A stretch of 64,000 nucleotides of DNA. Source: Flavobacterium noncentrifugens. Lineage in GTDB: Bacteria; Bacteroidota; Bacteroidia; Flavobacteriales; Flavobacteriaceae. The notes under the pieces were generated by a model, which saw only the letters and a list, made by a program, of their open reading frames with translations, did no database searches and had not been told where the DNA came from. Numbering within the stretch: position 1 is the first letter of the stretch; each line of letters starts with the position of its first letter. The stretch is from assembly GCF_900100375.1 (NCBI RefSeq), contig NZ_FNEZ01000002.1:806001-870000 (forward strand). The letters are read 5' to 3'. Below are positions 47,999-56,419 of the stretch, one piece after another. Made by a program: the position numbers and the translations under genes.

Positions 47999-49576
47999 AT
48001 GAAAACGAAAAAAATAAACGGTTATAAATTTTTTACTGCAATGTTGGCTCTGTTTGCAATGGCTTCCTGTACGGAAGATTTCACGAACAGGCCACCTGAA
48101 GATGCCATCAGCCTTGATGCTTATTACAGCACAAACGAGCAGGTCGAATCTGCAACAAACGGACTTTACAGCAGAACCTGGTTTCAGCTTGAAAACAAAT
48201 TTTTCTGGGCAGTTACAGAAGTAGGCTCGGGAAATATGTATACCAATTCGTCGGATGTGAATGCCTTGCGTACCTTTTCGCTTACAGGTACCGATCCCGA
48301 ATTAAAAAGAGGATGGAGCTCGCTCTGGGCAAATGTGGCTCAGGCCAATTCGATCATTAATTTTCTTGCCGCCCGTGTTGGCCCGGACGTTTCCGACAGC
48401 GTATTGCAAAATACCATCGGCGAGGCTTATTTCATGAGAGCGACGGCTTATTTTTACTTGGTAAGAATGTGGGGGCCGGTTCCAATTATTGAAAACAACC
48501 TGAACTATCAGTCAACACCAAAAATTCCGGTGAACAGAACTGAAGACATTTATACTCTGATCGAAAGGGATTACCTGATGGCAGCAGAAAAGCTGAATGC
48601 CAAGACCAGAGGATCAAATTATGCCGAAAACGGAAGGGTTTCTAAAGGATCGGCGAAAGCCATGCTTGCCAAAGCTTATTTGTACATGAAAGATTATGCT
48701 AAAGCTAAAGCCACGGCAGAAGAAGTGATCAATAGCGGGGAATTCAAATTATTGGGTGGTAGCATGTTGCCGGGTAAAAACTTTGGTGACTTATTTAAAT
48801 ATGCTGGAAATAACAACGAAGAATCCATATTTGCGCTGCAATGGAAAGGTGACGGAAATTATGGCTCGGCAAACAACTGCAATACGCAATTCGGCATCCA
48901 GACCAGCGCCGTATCTACTTCAAATGTTTCTTACGGTGGCGTATTTGCCCCATCTCAGGATGTATTGACTGCTTTTACTGCGGGTGACCTTAGAAGAAAA
49001 GAAACGATCATGTTACCGGGAGATTCCTATCCGGATGTAAAAGTGGTGCAGGGCGGATTTTTAACAGTTCCCTCGGCAGATGAAATTGGCGGGCAAAATG
49101 CAGGCGCTGCAATCAAAAAGTATTGCCTCGGAATCAAAGGGGACGCGGCAGGCCCGGCAGACCAGTGGGGAATGATGGACAACAATACCTACATCATGCG
49201 ATATGCAGAATTGCTTTTGATTCACGCCGAAGCCACTTTAGGCAATGCCGGAAGTACTTCCGATGCAGGTGCACTTGCTTCTTTCAATGCGGTTAGGGCC
49301 AGGGCAGGATTGTCAAATCTGGCATCGATCACATTTGATGATATCTTCAAAGAAAGAAGGAAAGAATTGTGTTTCGAAGGGGATTATTGGTTTGATCTTG
49401 GGCGCATTTCAAGAAGCCAGGCAACGACAATCATGGCGGCTCAAAACCGTGGAAACCGTATTACAGCCGAATATTTTACACCTGAGCCAGGCGATTTCCT
49501 GATTCCGTTCCCGGAAGACGATCTTGCTAAAAATCCGCTGTTGACCCAGCCGCCTGTACCTTATAACTTCAATTAA
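47999..49576 (+). CDS. SusD/RagB-family surface glycan-binding lipoprotein
   Basis: 525-residue lipoprotein (lipobox FAMASC) that caps the SusC barrel and binds the glycan. The TPR-rich SusD fold shows in the N-terminal AISLDAYYSTNEQVESATNG, AYFMRATAYFYLVRMWG, KGSAKAMLAKAYLYMKDYAK and the C-terminal FKERRKELCFEGDYWFDLGR. It is 12 bases downstream of susC and translated with it. Confidence 0.97.
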   Translation: MKTKKINGYKFFTAMLALFAMASCTEDFTNRPPEDAISLDAYYSTNEQVESATNGLYSRTWFQLENKFFWAVTEVGSGNMYTNSSDVNALRTFSLTGTDPELKRGWSSLWANVAQANSIINFLAARVGPDVSDSVLQNTIGEAYFMRATAYFYLVRMWGPVPIIENNLNYQSTPKIPVNRTEDIYTLIERDYLMAAEKLNAKTRGSNYAENGRVSKGSAKAMLAKAYLYMKDYAKAKATAEEVINSGEFKLLGGSMLPGKNFGDLFKYAGNNNEESIFALQWKGDGNYGSANNCNTQFGIQTSAVSTSNVSYGGVFAPSQDVLTAFTAGDLRRKETIMLPGDSYPDVKVVQGGFLTVPSADEIGGQNAGAAIKKYCLGIKGDAAGPADQWGMMDNNTYIMRYAELLLIHAEATLGNAGSTSDAGALASFNAVRARAGLSNLASITFDDIFKERRKELCFEGDYWFDLGRISRSQATTIMAAQNRGNRITAEYFTPEPGDFLIPFPEDDLAKNPLLTQPPVPYNFN

Positions 49577-49588
49577 AAAAACAGTATT

Positions 49589-50647
49589 ATGAAAAGTCTA
49601 AAAATTTCAGGCATTGGCATTCTTTTATTGCTATTGTCGTTCTTATCCTTAAACTCGTGTAGTGACGACGACAGCAAAACAAATGTTGGTGCGCCTCCAG
49701 TAATCTCGAGTGTCAGCGCATCTACAGTGGATGATAATGGAAATCCGACTGCGCTGACGCCGGTTAATTTAGGGTATGCCAATAATTATTACATCATCTC
49801 CGGATCAGGATTTACGTCTGTCCAAAAAGTATATTTTAACGAAACCGATACTTATTTTAATCCGGCATTTGTGACTGATAATACGATTATTGTCAATATC
49901 GACATTGATACGCCTTATGCCGATGCGTCGGATGAGTTGAAGGTCGTTACCGCAAATGGAACTGCAGTATATCATTTTGTGATTGCACCGCCAGCACCGC
50001 TTGTAAATAGTTTTAATCCGATCAATGCCGCTGCAGGTGAAACGGTTACGGTTTATGGTGATTTTTTCCTTGATCCTGTTGTTACTGTTGGGACAACGGC
50101 CGCCACGGTCATTTCTTCTACAATGACAGAAATCCAGTTTGTAATGCCTGCCGATTCCAATTACGACTATGTTGAAGTGACAACAATTTCAGGCTCAAAT
50201 ACGGCACCTCAAGCCATAGGCACTGCAATTTACGATGACGCACGTGCCAGCTTTGTTGAAAATTGGCTGGGTCCATGGGACGGTTCCGGCTTTACCGTTA
50301 ATACGAGCATTAAAATACAGGGAGAAAGTTCAATCGAAGCCAATTATACCGCATATACCGGATTTAAAATCCCAATGTTTGCATCACCTGTTTCAACTGC
50401 CCCATATTCTGGGATCAGGATTTCGTTAAAAAGCACCAAACCAGCTGGCAAAGTAAAAATTTACGTGAACGGAAATAATGGTGCAGGTAAAGAAATTGAA
50501 TTCACAAGCAACTGGACTTCAGTCGTTATTCCGTTTGCCGACCTAGGCGGCGCGCCAGCTTCCCTCAATGAAATTGTGATTCAGGAATTTGCAAATGCTG
50601 GAGGCGACAAATTATTCTTCGACGATATTGGTTTTATACTAAGATAA
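49589..50647 (+). CDS. SusE-like surface glycan-binding protein with IPT/TIG domains
   Basis: 352-residue lipoprotein (lipobox FLSLNSC near residue 24) that probably presents mannan chains to the SusCD complex. Two IPT/TIG Ig-like domains (about residues 35-130 and 131-215) precede a C-terminal beta-sandwich (FVENWLGPWDGSGF, ASPVSTAPYSGIRISLKS, KLFFDDIGFI) of CBM-like type. It is 12 bases after susD and has no enzymatic motif. Confidence 0.85.
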   Translation: MKSLKISGIGILLLLLSFLSLNSCSDDDSKTNVGAPPVISSVSASTVDDNGNPTALTPVNLGYANNYYIISGSGFTSVQKVYFNETDTYFNPAFVTDNTIIVNIDIDTPYADASDELKVVTANGTAVYHFVIAPPAPLVNSFNPINAAAGETVTVYGDFFLDPVVTVGTTAATVISSTMTEIQFVMPADSNYDYVEVTTISGSNTAPQAIGTAIYDDARASFVENWLGPWDGSGFTVNTSIKIQGESSIEANYTAYTGFKIPMFASPVSTAPYSGIRISLKSTKPAGKVKIYVNGNNGAGKEIEFTSNWTSVVIPFADLGGAPASLNEIVIQEFANAGGDKLFFDDIGFILR

Positions 50648-50736
50648 TATTTTACGTTTTGTTTGAGTTAGTTGAACATATTCCCTGGTAGCTTTATCAG
50701 GGAATTGTTTTTTTAATAATTTTTTAATTTACACAG

Positions 50737-51972
50737 ATGAAAATAATAAGGACAACCCTGATTGCTTTAACATCGACAATTGCCGTTTTTAGCCAGGGAA
50801 ATACGCATAGCCAGCCTGTTGGAAAGTTCGAAGGGCTTGCAATGACTCCGCCAATGGGGTGGAATTCCTGGAATACTTTTGAAACCAATATTGATGAAAA
50901 GCTCGTAAAAGAAACTGCCGACATCATGGTCTCTTCAGGAATGGCTGCCGCAGGATACAATTACATCGTACTCGATGATGGCTGGATGACAAGGGAGCGT
51001 GATGCCAATGGAAACCTCGTTCCGGATCCTAAGAAATTTCCCGGCGGAATGAAATCGCTTGTCGATTATGTACATTCTAAAGGTTTAAAATTCGGGCTTT
51101 ACAATTGTGCAGGCACAAAAACCTGCGGCGGATATCCGGGAACGCGCGGTTATGAATATCAGGATGCGCGATTTTATGCCGGATTAAACATTGATTTCCT
51201 GAAATACGACTGGTGCAATACCGAAGGAATCAATTCTAAAGAAGCTTACGCAACGATGAGCAATGCACTTAAAACAGCAGGAAAACCAATTGTTTTCAGC
51301 CTTTGCGAATGGGGCGATACCAAACCGTGGGAATGGGGCAAACCCATCGGAAACCTCTGGCGTATTTCTGGAGATATTTCTCCTTGCTTTGATTGTGAAG
51401 ACAAGCATGAAGGCAATTGGTCATCGTGGGGATTCATGAAAATTGCAGAAATGCGCAAAGACATTCGGAAGTTTTCCGGACCCGACCATTGGAACGATTT
51501 TGACATGCTTGAAGTAGGTGACGGCATGACAGATACCGAAGACAAAACCCATTTTTCACTTTGGAGCATGCTTTCATCGCCTTTGATAGCGGGCAATGAT
51601 TTGAGGAAAATGTCTCCTGAAACCAAACAAATACTGACAAACAAGGAATTGATTGCAATCAATCAGGACAAACTTGGCATTCAGGCATTTCAATATTCGC
51701 CCGAAAAAAACCTTGATGTCTGGGTAAAACCTTTGTCTGATGGAAATTGGGCAATTGCCTTTATCAACAGAAGTGAAAGTTCTAAAAATATCGTTTTTGA
51801 CTGGAAGAAAAATAATTTATCAGATGCCGATTTTGGCTTTACCGCCGATTTTAACCAAAAAACGTATCAAATAAAAGACCTCTGGAAAAATAAAAATAAC
51901 GGTACGACCGCTAAACCTTTCAAAGAAAACCTGGCCGCACACGATGTTATCGTACTAAGACTTACAAAATAA
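50737..51972 (+). CDS. GH27 alpha-galactosidase
   Basis: 411-residue exported enzyme that removes alpha-1,6-galactose side chains from galactomannan. Signal peptide then the GH27 start TPPMGWNSWNTF, YIVLDDGWMTRERD, the nucleophile Asp in DFLKYDWCNT, and the acid/base Asp region WNDFDMLEVG. A C-terminal beta domain ends the protein. The stop TAA shares bases with the ATG of the next gene (TAATG), so the two are coupled. Its presence shows the substrate of the locus is probably galactosylated. Confidence 0.96.
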   Translation: MKIIRTTLIALTSTIAVFSQGNTHSQPVGKFEGLAMTPPMGWNSWNTFETNIDEKLVKETADIMVSSGMAAAGYNYIVLDDGWMTRERDANGNLVPDPKKFPGGMKSLVDYVHSKGLKFGLYNCAGTKTCGGYPGTRGYEYQDARFYAGLNIDFLKYDWCNTEGINSKEAYATMSNALKTAGKPIVFSLCEWGDTKPWEWGKPIGNLWRISGDISPCFDCEDKHEGNWSSWGFMKIAEMRKDIRKFSGPDHWNDFDMLEVGDGMTDTEDKTHFSLWSMLSSPLIAGNDLRKMSPETKQILTNKELIAINQDKLGIQAFQYSPEKNLDVWVKPLSDGNWAIAFINRSESSKNIVFDWKKNNLSDADFGFTADFNQKTYQIKDLWKNKNNGTTAKPFKENLAAHDVIVLRLTK

Positions 51973-52937
51973 TGAAGCAATACAAATCCATTTTTAGTGC
52001 TTTGCTGTTCTTTTTTACAATGGCAAATCAGGCGCAATTTGTAAAACAACACGGGCAACTTCATGTCAACGGCACGCAACTTACAGATCAGAACAACCAA
52101 CCAGTTTCCCTTCGCGGAATGAGTTTTGGGTGGCACAGTTTCTGGCCCAGGTTTTACAATCAAAAAGCAGTAGGCTGGCTCAAAGATGATTTTCATTGCA
52201 ATGTCGTCCGTGCTGCTATGGGAATAGAAGTTGGCGACCGCAATTACCTTCAGGATCCTGAATTCGCAAAACAAAAAATTTGTGCCGTTGTCGACGGTGC
52301 CATAAAAGAAGGCATTTACGTCATAATTGATTGGCACAGCCATAATATCAATCTTAAGGAAGCCAAAGTTTTCTTTGCAGAAATGTCTAAAAAATACGGC
52401 AAGCATCCCAATGTGATTTATGAGATTTTTAATGAGCCTGATGAGGAAAGTTGGCCAGAAATAAAAGCCTATTCAGAAGAGGTTATTGCTGAGATTAGGC
52501 AAAATGATCCTGATAACATTATTCTTGTTGGCTGTCCGCACTGGGATCAGGACATTCATTTGCCTGCAGCAGATCCAATAAAAGGATTTTCAAATTTAAT
52601 GTATACGATGCATTTTTATGCAGCGACCCATGAAAAATGGCTCAGGGATCGCACCGACGAAGCGATTAAAAGCGGCCTTCCTGTGTTTATTTCAGAATCG
52701 GCCGGAATGGAAGCTACAGGTGACGGTGCCTTAAATTATAAGGCCTGGCAAGAATATATCAACTGGATGGAAGCAAAGCAACTCAGCTGGATCGTATGGT
52801 CGGTATCTGATAAAGACGAAAGCTGCTCTATTTTGAAAAAAACTGCAAAGTCAGAAGGGCTTTGGAAAGATTCAGATCTTAAAGAATCTGGGCTAAAAAC
52901 GAGAGAATATATCAGAAAATACAACTCTGGAATGTGA
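51972..52937 (+). CDS. GH5 endoglucanase/mannanase
   Basis: 321-residue exported GH5 enzyme, closest in look to the GH5_2-type cellulases. Signal peptide ends near NQAQ. Motifs are LHVNGTQLTDQNNQPVSLRG, GMSFGWHSFWPRFYN, IYVIIDWHSHN, the acid/base Glu in VIYEIFNEPDEES, and the nucleophile Glu in PVFISESAGM (usually SEWG; the Trp is replaced). In this locus it could cut glucomannan. It is the last gene of the operon and the last chromosomal gene before the tRNA-linked island. Confidence 0.92.
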   Translation: MKQYKSIFSALLFFFTMANQAQFVKQHGQLHVNGTQLTDQNNQPVSLRGMSFGWHSFWPRFYNQKAVGWLKDDFHCNVVRAAMGIEVGDRNYLQDPEFAKQKICAVVDGAIKEGIYVIIDWHSHNINLKEAKVFFAEMSKKYGKHPNVIYEIFNEPDEESWPEIKAYSEEVIAEIRQNDPDNIILVGCPHWDQDIHLPAADPIKGFSNLMYTMHFYAATHEKWLRDRTDEAIKSGLPVFISESAGMEATGDGALNYKAWQEYINWMEAKQLSWIVWSVSDKDESCSILKKTAKSEGLWKDSDLKESGLKTREYIRKYNSGM

Positions 52938-52974
52938 AAAAGTAAGTTGGACTTATGGTTTAAGATTAAATATA

Positions 52975-53004
52975 AAAAGTTCCAAATCTGATTTAGAACT
53001 TTTT
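52975..53004 (+). terminator. Terminator of the SusCD-GH27-GH5 operon
   Basis: AAAAAGTTC-caaatctgattta-GAACTTTTT: a 9-bp stem with A and T flanks, 38 bases after the GH5 stop. Confidence 0.75.
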
Positions 53005-53009
53005 ATTTC

Positions 53010-53026
53010 GTGACTTCGACTGGATT
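53010..53026. repeat. Degenerate extra att copy (tRNA-Arg 3' end)
   Basis: GTGACTTCGACTGGATT equals the 17-bp island att repeat with one change (C to T at position 6). It lies 97 bases left of the better copy and points to an older integration at the same tRNA. Confidence 0.75.
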
Positions 53027-53076
53027 TTGTTCCAAGATCCAAAATAGCTCCGCTTTGAAAATCACTAAAATAAAAA

Positions 53077-53106
53077 AAACGCTCAAGTAAACTTGGCGTT
53101 TTTTCT
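53077..53106 (-). terminator. Probable ancestral terminator of tRNA-Arg
   Basis: AAACGC(t)CAAGT-aa-ACTTGGCGTTT forms a stem with T runs on both sides. Read on the minus strand, it follows the 17-bp tRNA-end copy at 53123-53139 by 16 bases, where the tRNA terminator would sit before the island entered. Confidence 0.65.
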
Positions 53107-53122
53107 TTTTTGCGATTTATTC

Positions 53123-53139
53123 GTGACCTCGACTGGATT
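53123..53139. repeat. attL: 17-bp copy of tRNA-Arg 3' end
   Basis: GTGACCTCGACTGGATT is identical to 63798-63814, which contains the acceptor and T-stem end of the intact tRNA-Arg. Together they frame the island. Confidence 0.88.
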
Positions 53140-53197
53140 ACAACTTAAATTGGTTAGCCCTTTATTTACAGTGTTTCCGCAATGGTAATTTTATGAA

Positions 53198-53217
53198 GGG
53201 GTAATTATAGGGGTAAC
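53198..53217. repeat. Left arm-type direct repeat of island
   Basis: GGGGTAATTATAGGGGTAAC consists of two GGGGTAA units 12 bases apart, matching 63676-63695 at 18 of 20 positions in the same orientation. It lies 58 bases inside attL. Confidence 0.8.
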
Positions 53218-53220
53218 TAA

Positions 53221-53538
53221 TTATGGTTTTTGTAAATTTTTCTGAATTTCAGTTGTAACAATCTTTCGAGATTTCCTAGCTTGTTTTTTGATTTTTTTGT
53301 CACCCATAATATAAACTGCCCGATTTAGGTACGTTCGAAAGTTGGTTTGTTTTTTTCTTTTACTTATATCGACATGCGTCATTGTGTATTCTCCCTTTTC
53401 GTTCAATTCAAGAACCACTTTTTTATAAGAAGATGTTTTTTCAAGATTATGTTCTTCCTTCGGACGACTTACATTCTCATAAATTTTTTTAATCTGATTT
53501 ATAAATACAGCCTTCTTAGCGATCGGATTATTTTCCAT
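53221..53538 (-). CDS. Basic hypothetical protein at island left end
   Basis: 105-residue Lys/Arg-rich protein with no recognised domain and no signal peptide (KRKKQTNFRTYLNRAVYIMG, KKIKKQARKSRKIV). It sits directly beside the arm-type repeat and the att site, the usual place of integrase or excisionase genes, but it is too short for an integrase and lacks its catalytic residues. It could be an accessory DNA-binding protein or the remnant of a longer gene (inference). Confidence 0.5.
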   Translation of the reverse strand: MENNPIAKKAVFINQIKKIYENVSRPKEEHNLEKTSSYKKVVLELNEKGEYTMTHVDISKRKKQTNFRTYLNRAVYIMGDKKIKKQARKSRKIVTTEIQKNLQKP

Positions 53539-53854
53539 TGTTCTATACGTTCTAACCTTAAGTAGACTATTGCAGTTCCACCAGTGGATGGAAAGTTTGC
53601 AGGTTAAGATGTTGGAATATGTGGGGAGCTTTATGCGGAAGTAAAGGTGTTGGGAGAACGGTCTATTTGCAGGTATATCTTATAAATCGCAGGCGTTAAT
53701 TTGCTACTCTCTCCGCTCTGTATCGAACAAGCTTGAACTAAATTTCAAATTTTAATAATTCATGGTAATTAAAAAATAATTTGAGGTATATATATTTATT
53801 TTACTAACTTTATAACATTATAAATCAATGAATTAATCACTCTAAACCTAAGCG
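53539..53854. other. Leader region of the island operon with a short gene remnant
   Basis: Contains the open tail of a lost gene: the plus-strand frame at about 53560-53644 reads FHQWMESLQVKMLEYVGSF then MRK-stop, without a start region, followed by AT-rich sequence with the operon promoter. Confidence 0.45.
53780..53812 (+). promoter_or_regulatory. Candidate promoter of the island operon
   Basis: TTTG at 53780-53783 and TAACTTTA at 53805-53812 (one change from TAnnTTTG) are separated by 21 bases and lie 43 bases before the glycyl-radical-like gene. It suggests transcription by the host main sigma factor. Confidence 0.45.
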
Positions 53855-56413
53855 ATGCACCATAACGATGTTGATTATTGGAGATACCTTACTTCTCTTC
53901 ATACCGGTCATATTGACTTGCCTTCCCCTCGCGTCTGCCGACTTTTGGAAAGAATATTCCAGAGATGGAAAGAAAAACCACTTTGGCTTGACGAAAATGA
54001 TGTTGGCCACTTGTTTTTGGATCGCAATGACCTATCAGAAGAAGAACGAGATGAACTAGCTAAACTTCCCGTTTCCATTCGCAAATCACTTGCGGTTAAA
54101 AGAATGTTTGAAGTTATAACAAACCCATTTATCGCGGAAAAAGCTGGTTCTTTTAGTGTCGATCCAGATGAGTTGGTACTTGGTACAATGCCTCCTTTTT
54201 CGGTTGGTCAAGGAAAAGAATTTGTATTGTATTTAACTGAAGACGAAAGGTTAACAGCGATGCTTAGTTACTTGAGCGAACGTTCGCCAATGGGACACAT
54301 TGTGCCAAACCATGAACGAGCTGTGACTGTTGGTTTTAATGCCATTATAAACGATTGTGAAAAACTCGCTGCAAAAAATCCTGATCAAGAAAATTTTTAC
54401 ACTTCGGTAAAACTCTCACTCGAAGCCGTTATCTTTTTCGCAAGTCAGTATGCTGAAGAGGCTAAGCGAGTTGCTGCAACGCTCCCTGATGGTGACGCTC
54501 GCATAAGTTCATTGATTGCTGCCGCTCAACGACTGATTAAAATACCTGCACAAAAACCGGATACTTTTATCGAAGCAGTTCAGTGTATCTATATTTTGCA
54601 CTGCGCATTCCATTGGACGGCCGAAATTGTTCCTATTGGTCGTCTGGACCAAATTTTATTTCCATTTTACGAAAGGGACGTCCGGAATGGAATTTTAACG
54701 CCTACAGCTGCGCAAGAGATTTTAGATTGTTTCTGGATAAAGCTTGGGGAGCGGGCTATGCTAAACAGACGTCATATTGAAAACCGTTGTACGGCAACTG
54801 ATGGCGTGTTAACGGGCTTCTTTGGTTCATCAAATTATGATCAGGGTGGTTTAGCAAATCAATGGATGCAACAAATAACAATTGGAGGAGTACTTCCTAA
54901 TGATGAACAATATGTTACAGATGCCAGTAATGCGGTTACCCGCATGTGTATACAAAGCTCAAGAAGATTACCACTCAATAGCCCAACGCTTGACCTACGC
55001 GTGCATACTGATACTCCACAGGATATACTGGAATTAGCAGCACAAACTTTATTAAGCGGCGGTGCTCATCCAGTTCTTTTAAATGATGATAAGATTATCA
55101 AAGGATTAATTGAAGGCGGGGCTGGAAAAATTTCTTTATCTGCCGCCCGCAATTATGCCTGCGATGGCTGTTATGAAACTATGATTGCCGGAGAATCCGA
55201 GTTCAGCTTTGGTTTTGTTTCCGCTCCCGAACTCATTGAAAAAGCATTGAACCGCGGTGCTGGTCTTGCGGCCGCGGGACCAATACACCTAATCGGGACC
55301 AAAGACAGCTGGCGTACGGAAGCTGCTCCAGACATTACATCTTGGGATAAGTTTTTAAAATTGATAAAAGAACACATGGTCTTGAGTTGCCACAGGTATA
55401 TCAACACTTTAATGCTTAACTATGGCAATAAAGTTAATGTTTGTCCTTCGCCACTTTTATCAGCGTTTATAGGCGGATGCATTGAAAGCGGCAGGGATTT
55501 AACAGACGGAGGAGCCAGATACCATGTTTTCTCGCCTTTACTTACTGGTATTAGTACAGCAGCAGATTCCCTTTATGCAATAAAAAAACTTGTTTTCGAA
55601 GAAAAAGAACTTAGCCTAACCGAGCTATTGACCGCGCTTTCTACAAATTGGGGAGCAGGGTTGATACATTCGAACGAAAATGTTTTGCCTGCGTTGGGTA
55701 TCGCTGTATCACCAAAACGTATTGATGAAATAAGAACGCTATGTAATGATCAAGCAAAATTCGGCTTCGGAAATAAGGAAGTTGACGTATTGGCCTGGGA
55801 TCTTATCAATACTTTTTGTGATTGCGTGCATAATACATTTTCTTCATCTGTTCATCAGCAAGCTTATAAAGCACTTCAAAATAGATATAATAACAGCGTA
55901 AACACTTTTGATATTTCACTCATTCCCGGCGTCGGAACATTCGAGCAATATATGTTCAGCGGGTCTTTCTTGGGCGCCTCTGCTGATGGTCGTCGCTCTG
56001 GAGACGCAATAGCATCTGATCTTTCCCCGGCGCCTGTTCATCGCGATATTGCAGCAATACCAGCTAATGGTGTGAGTCGACATGCTCGCGTTGGCACGCT
56101 TGAGAAAAGTTTTGAAAGTTATGTTGATTCTTCCATGAACAGATTAGGCGATGGAGCCCCTGCTGATTATAATTTGCCGGAAGATTACCCGGTAGATCAG
56201 TTAGTCGCGCGACTTAGGGACTTTGCTAACGGTAATGGGGGTTCTATATCCACCTATACGGTAGCTGATCCAGCTACGTTTGCCAATGCCCAAAAAGACC
56301 CAGATAGTTACAATCTCTTACGTGTGCGAATGGGCGGTTGGACGGAGTTCTTTATATGTCTTTTTCCAGAGCACCAAGAACAGCACAGGCGCCGTCCACT
56401 ATTCATCTCTTAA
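53855..56413 (+). CDS. Glycyl radical enzyme homologue (pyruvate formate-lyase family)
   Basis: 852-residue protein with the full glycyl-radical-enzyme layout and length. The substrate-barrel segment GGAHPVLLNDDKII precedes the active-site loop NYACDGCYETMIAG: Cys439 aligns with the thiyl Cys, Glu441 is kept, but the usual Pro of GCxEP is Thr442. The C-terminal radical loop reads LRVRMGGWTEFF, giving Gly828 as the radical glycine with Trp in place of Tyr, followed by an unusual His/Arg-rich end. Family members do radical C-C, C-O or C-N cleavage without oxygen and need a radical-SAM activase; none is encoded nearby. It is the first gene of the island operon, 6 bases before the peroxidase gene. 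The reaction cannot be assigned. Confidence 0.85.
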   Translation: MHHNDVDYWRYLTSLHTGHIDLPSPRVCRLLERIFQRWKEKPLWLDENDVGHLFLDRNDLSEEERDELAKLPVSIRKSLAVKRMFEVITNPFIAEKAGSFSVDPDELVLGTMPPFSVGQGKEFVLYLTEDERLTAMLSYLSERSPMGHIVPNHERAVTVGFNAIINDCEKLAAKNPDQENFYTSVKLSLEAVIFFASQYAEEAKRVAATLPDGDARISSLIAAAQRLIKIPAQKPDTFIEAVQCIYILHCAFHWTAEIVPIGRLDQILFPFYERDVRNGILTPTAAQEILDCFWIKLGERAMLNRRHIENRCTATDGVLTGFFGSSNYDQGGLANQWMQQITIGGVLPNDEQYVTDASNAVTRMCIQSSRRLPLNSPTLDLRVHTDTPQDILELAAQTLLSGGAHPVLLNDDKIIKGLIEGGAGKISLSAARNYACDGCYETMIAGESEFSFGFVSAPELIEKALNRGAGLAAAGPIHLIGTKDSWRTEAAPDITSWDKFLKLIKEHMVLSCHRYINTLMLNYGNKVNVCPSPLLSAFIGGCIESGRDLTDGGARYHVFSPLLTGISTAADSLYAIKKLVFEEKELSLTELLTALSTNWGAGLIHSNENVLPALGIAVSPKRIDEIRTLCNDQAKFGFGNKEVDVLAWDLINTFCDCVHNTFSSSVHQQAYKALQNRYNNSVNTFDISLIPGVGTFEQYMFSGSFLGASADGRRSGDAIASDLSPAPVHRDIAAIPANGVSRHARVGTLEKSFESYVDSSMNRLGDGAPADYNLPEDYPVDQLVARLRDFANGNGGSISTYTVADPATFANAQKDPDSYNLLRVRMGGWTEFFICLFPEHQEQHRRRPLFIS

Positions 56414-56419
56414 GCGATT

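Noticed and set aside
53221..53538. Considered as a tyrosine recombinase remnant of the island
   Set aside because: No Arg-His-x-x-Arg-Tyr catalytic pattern is visible in the 105 residues; kept as a basic hypothetical protein.
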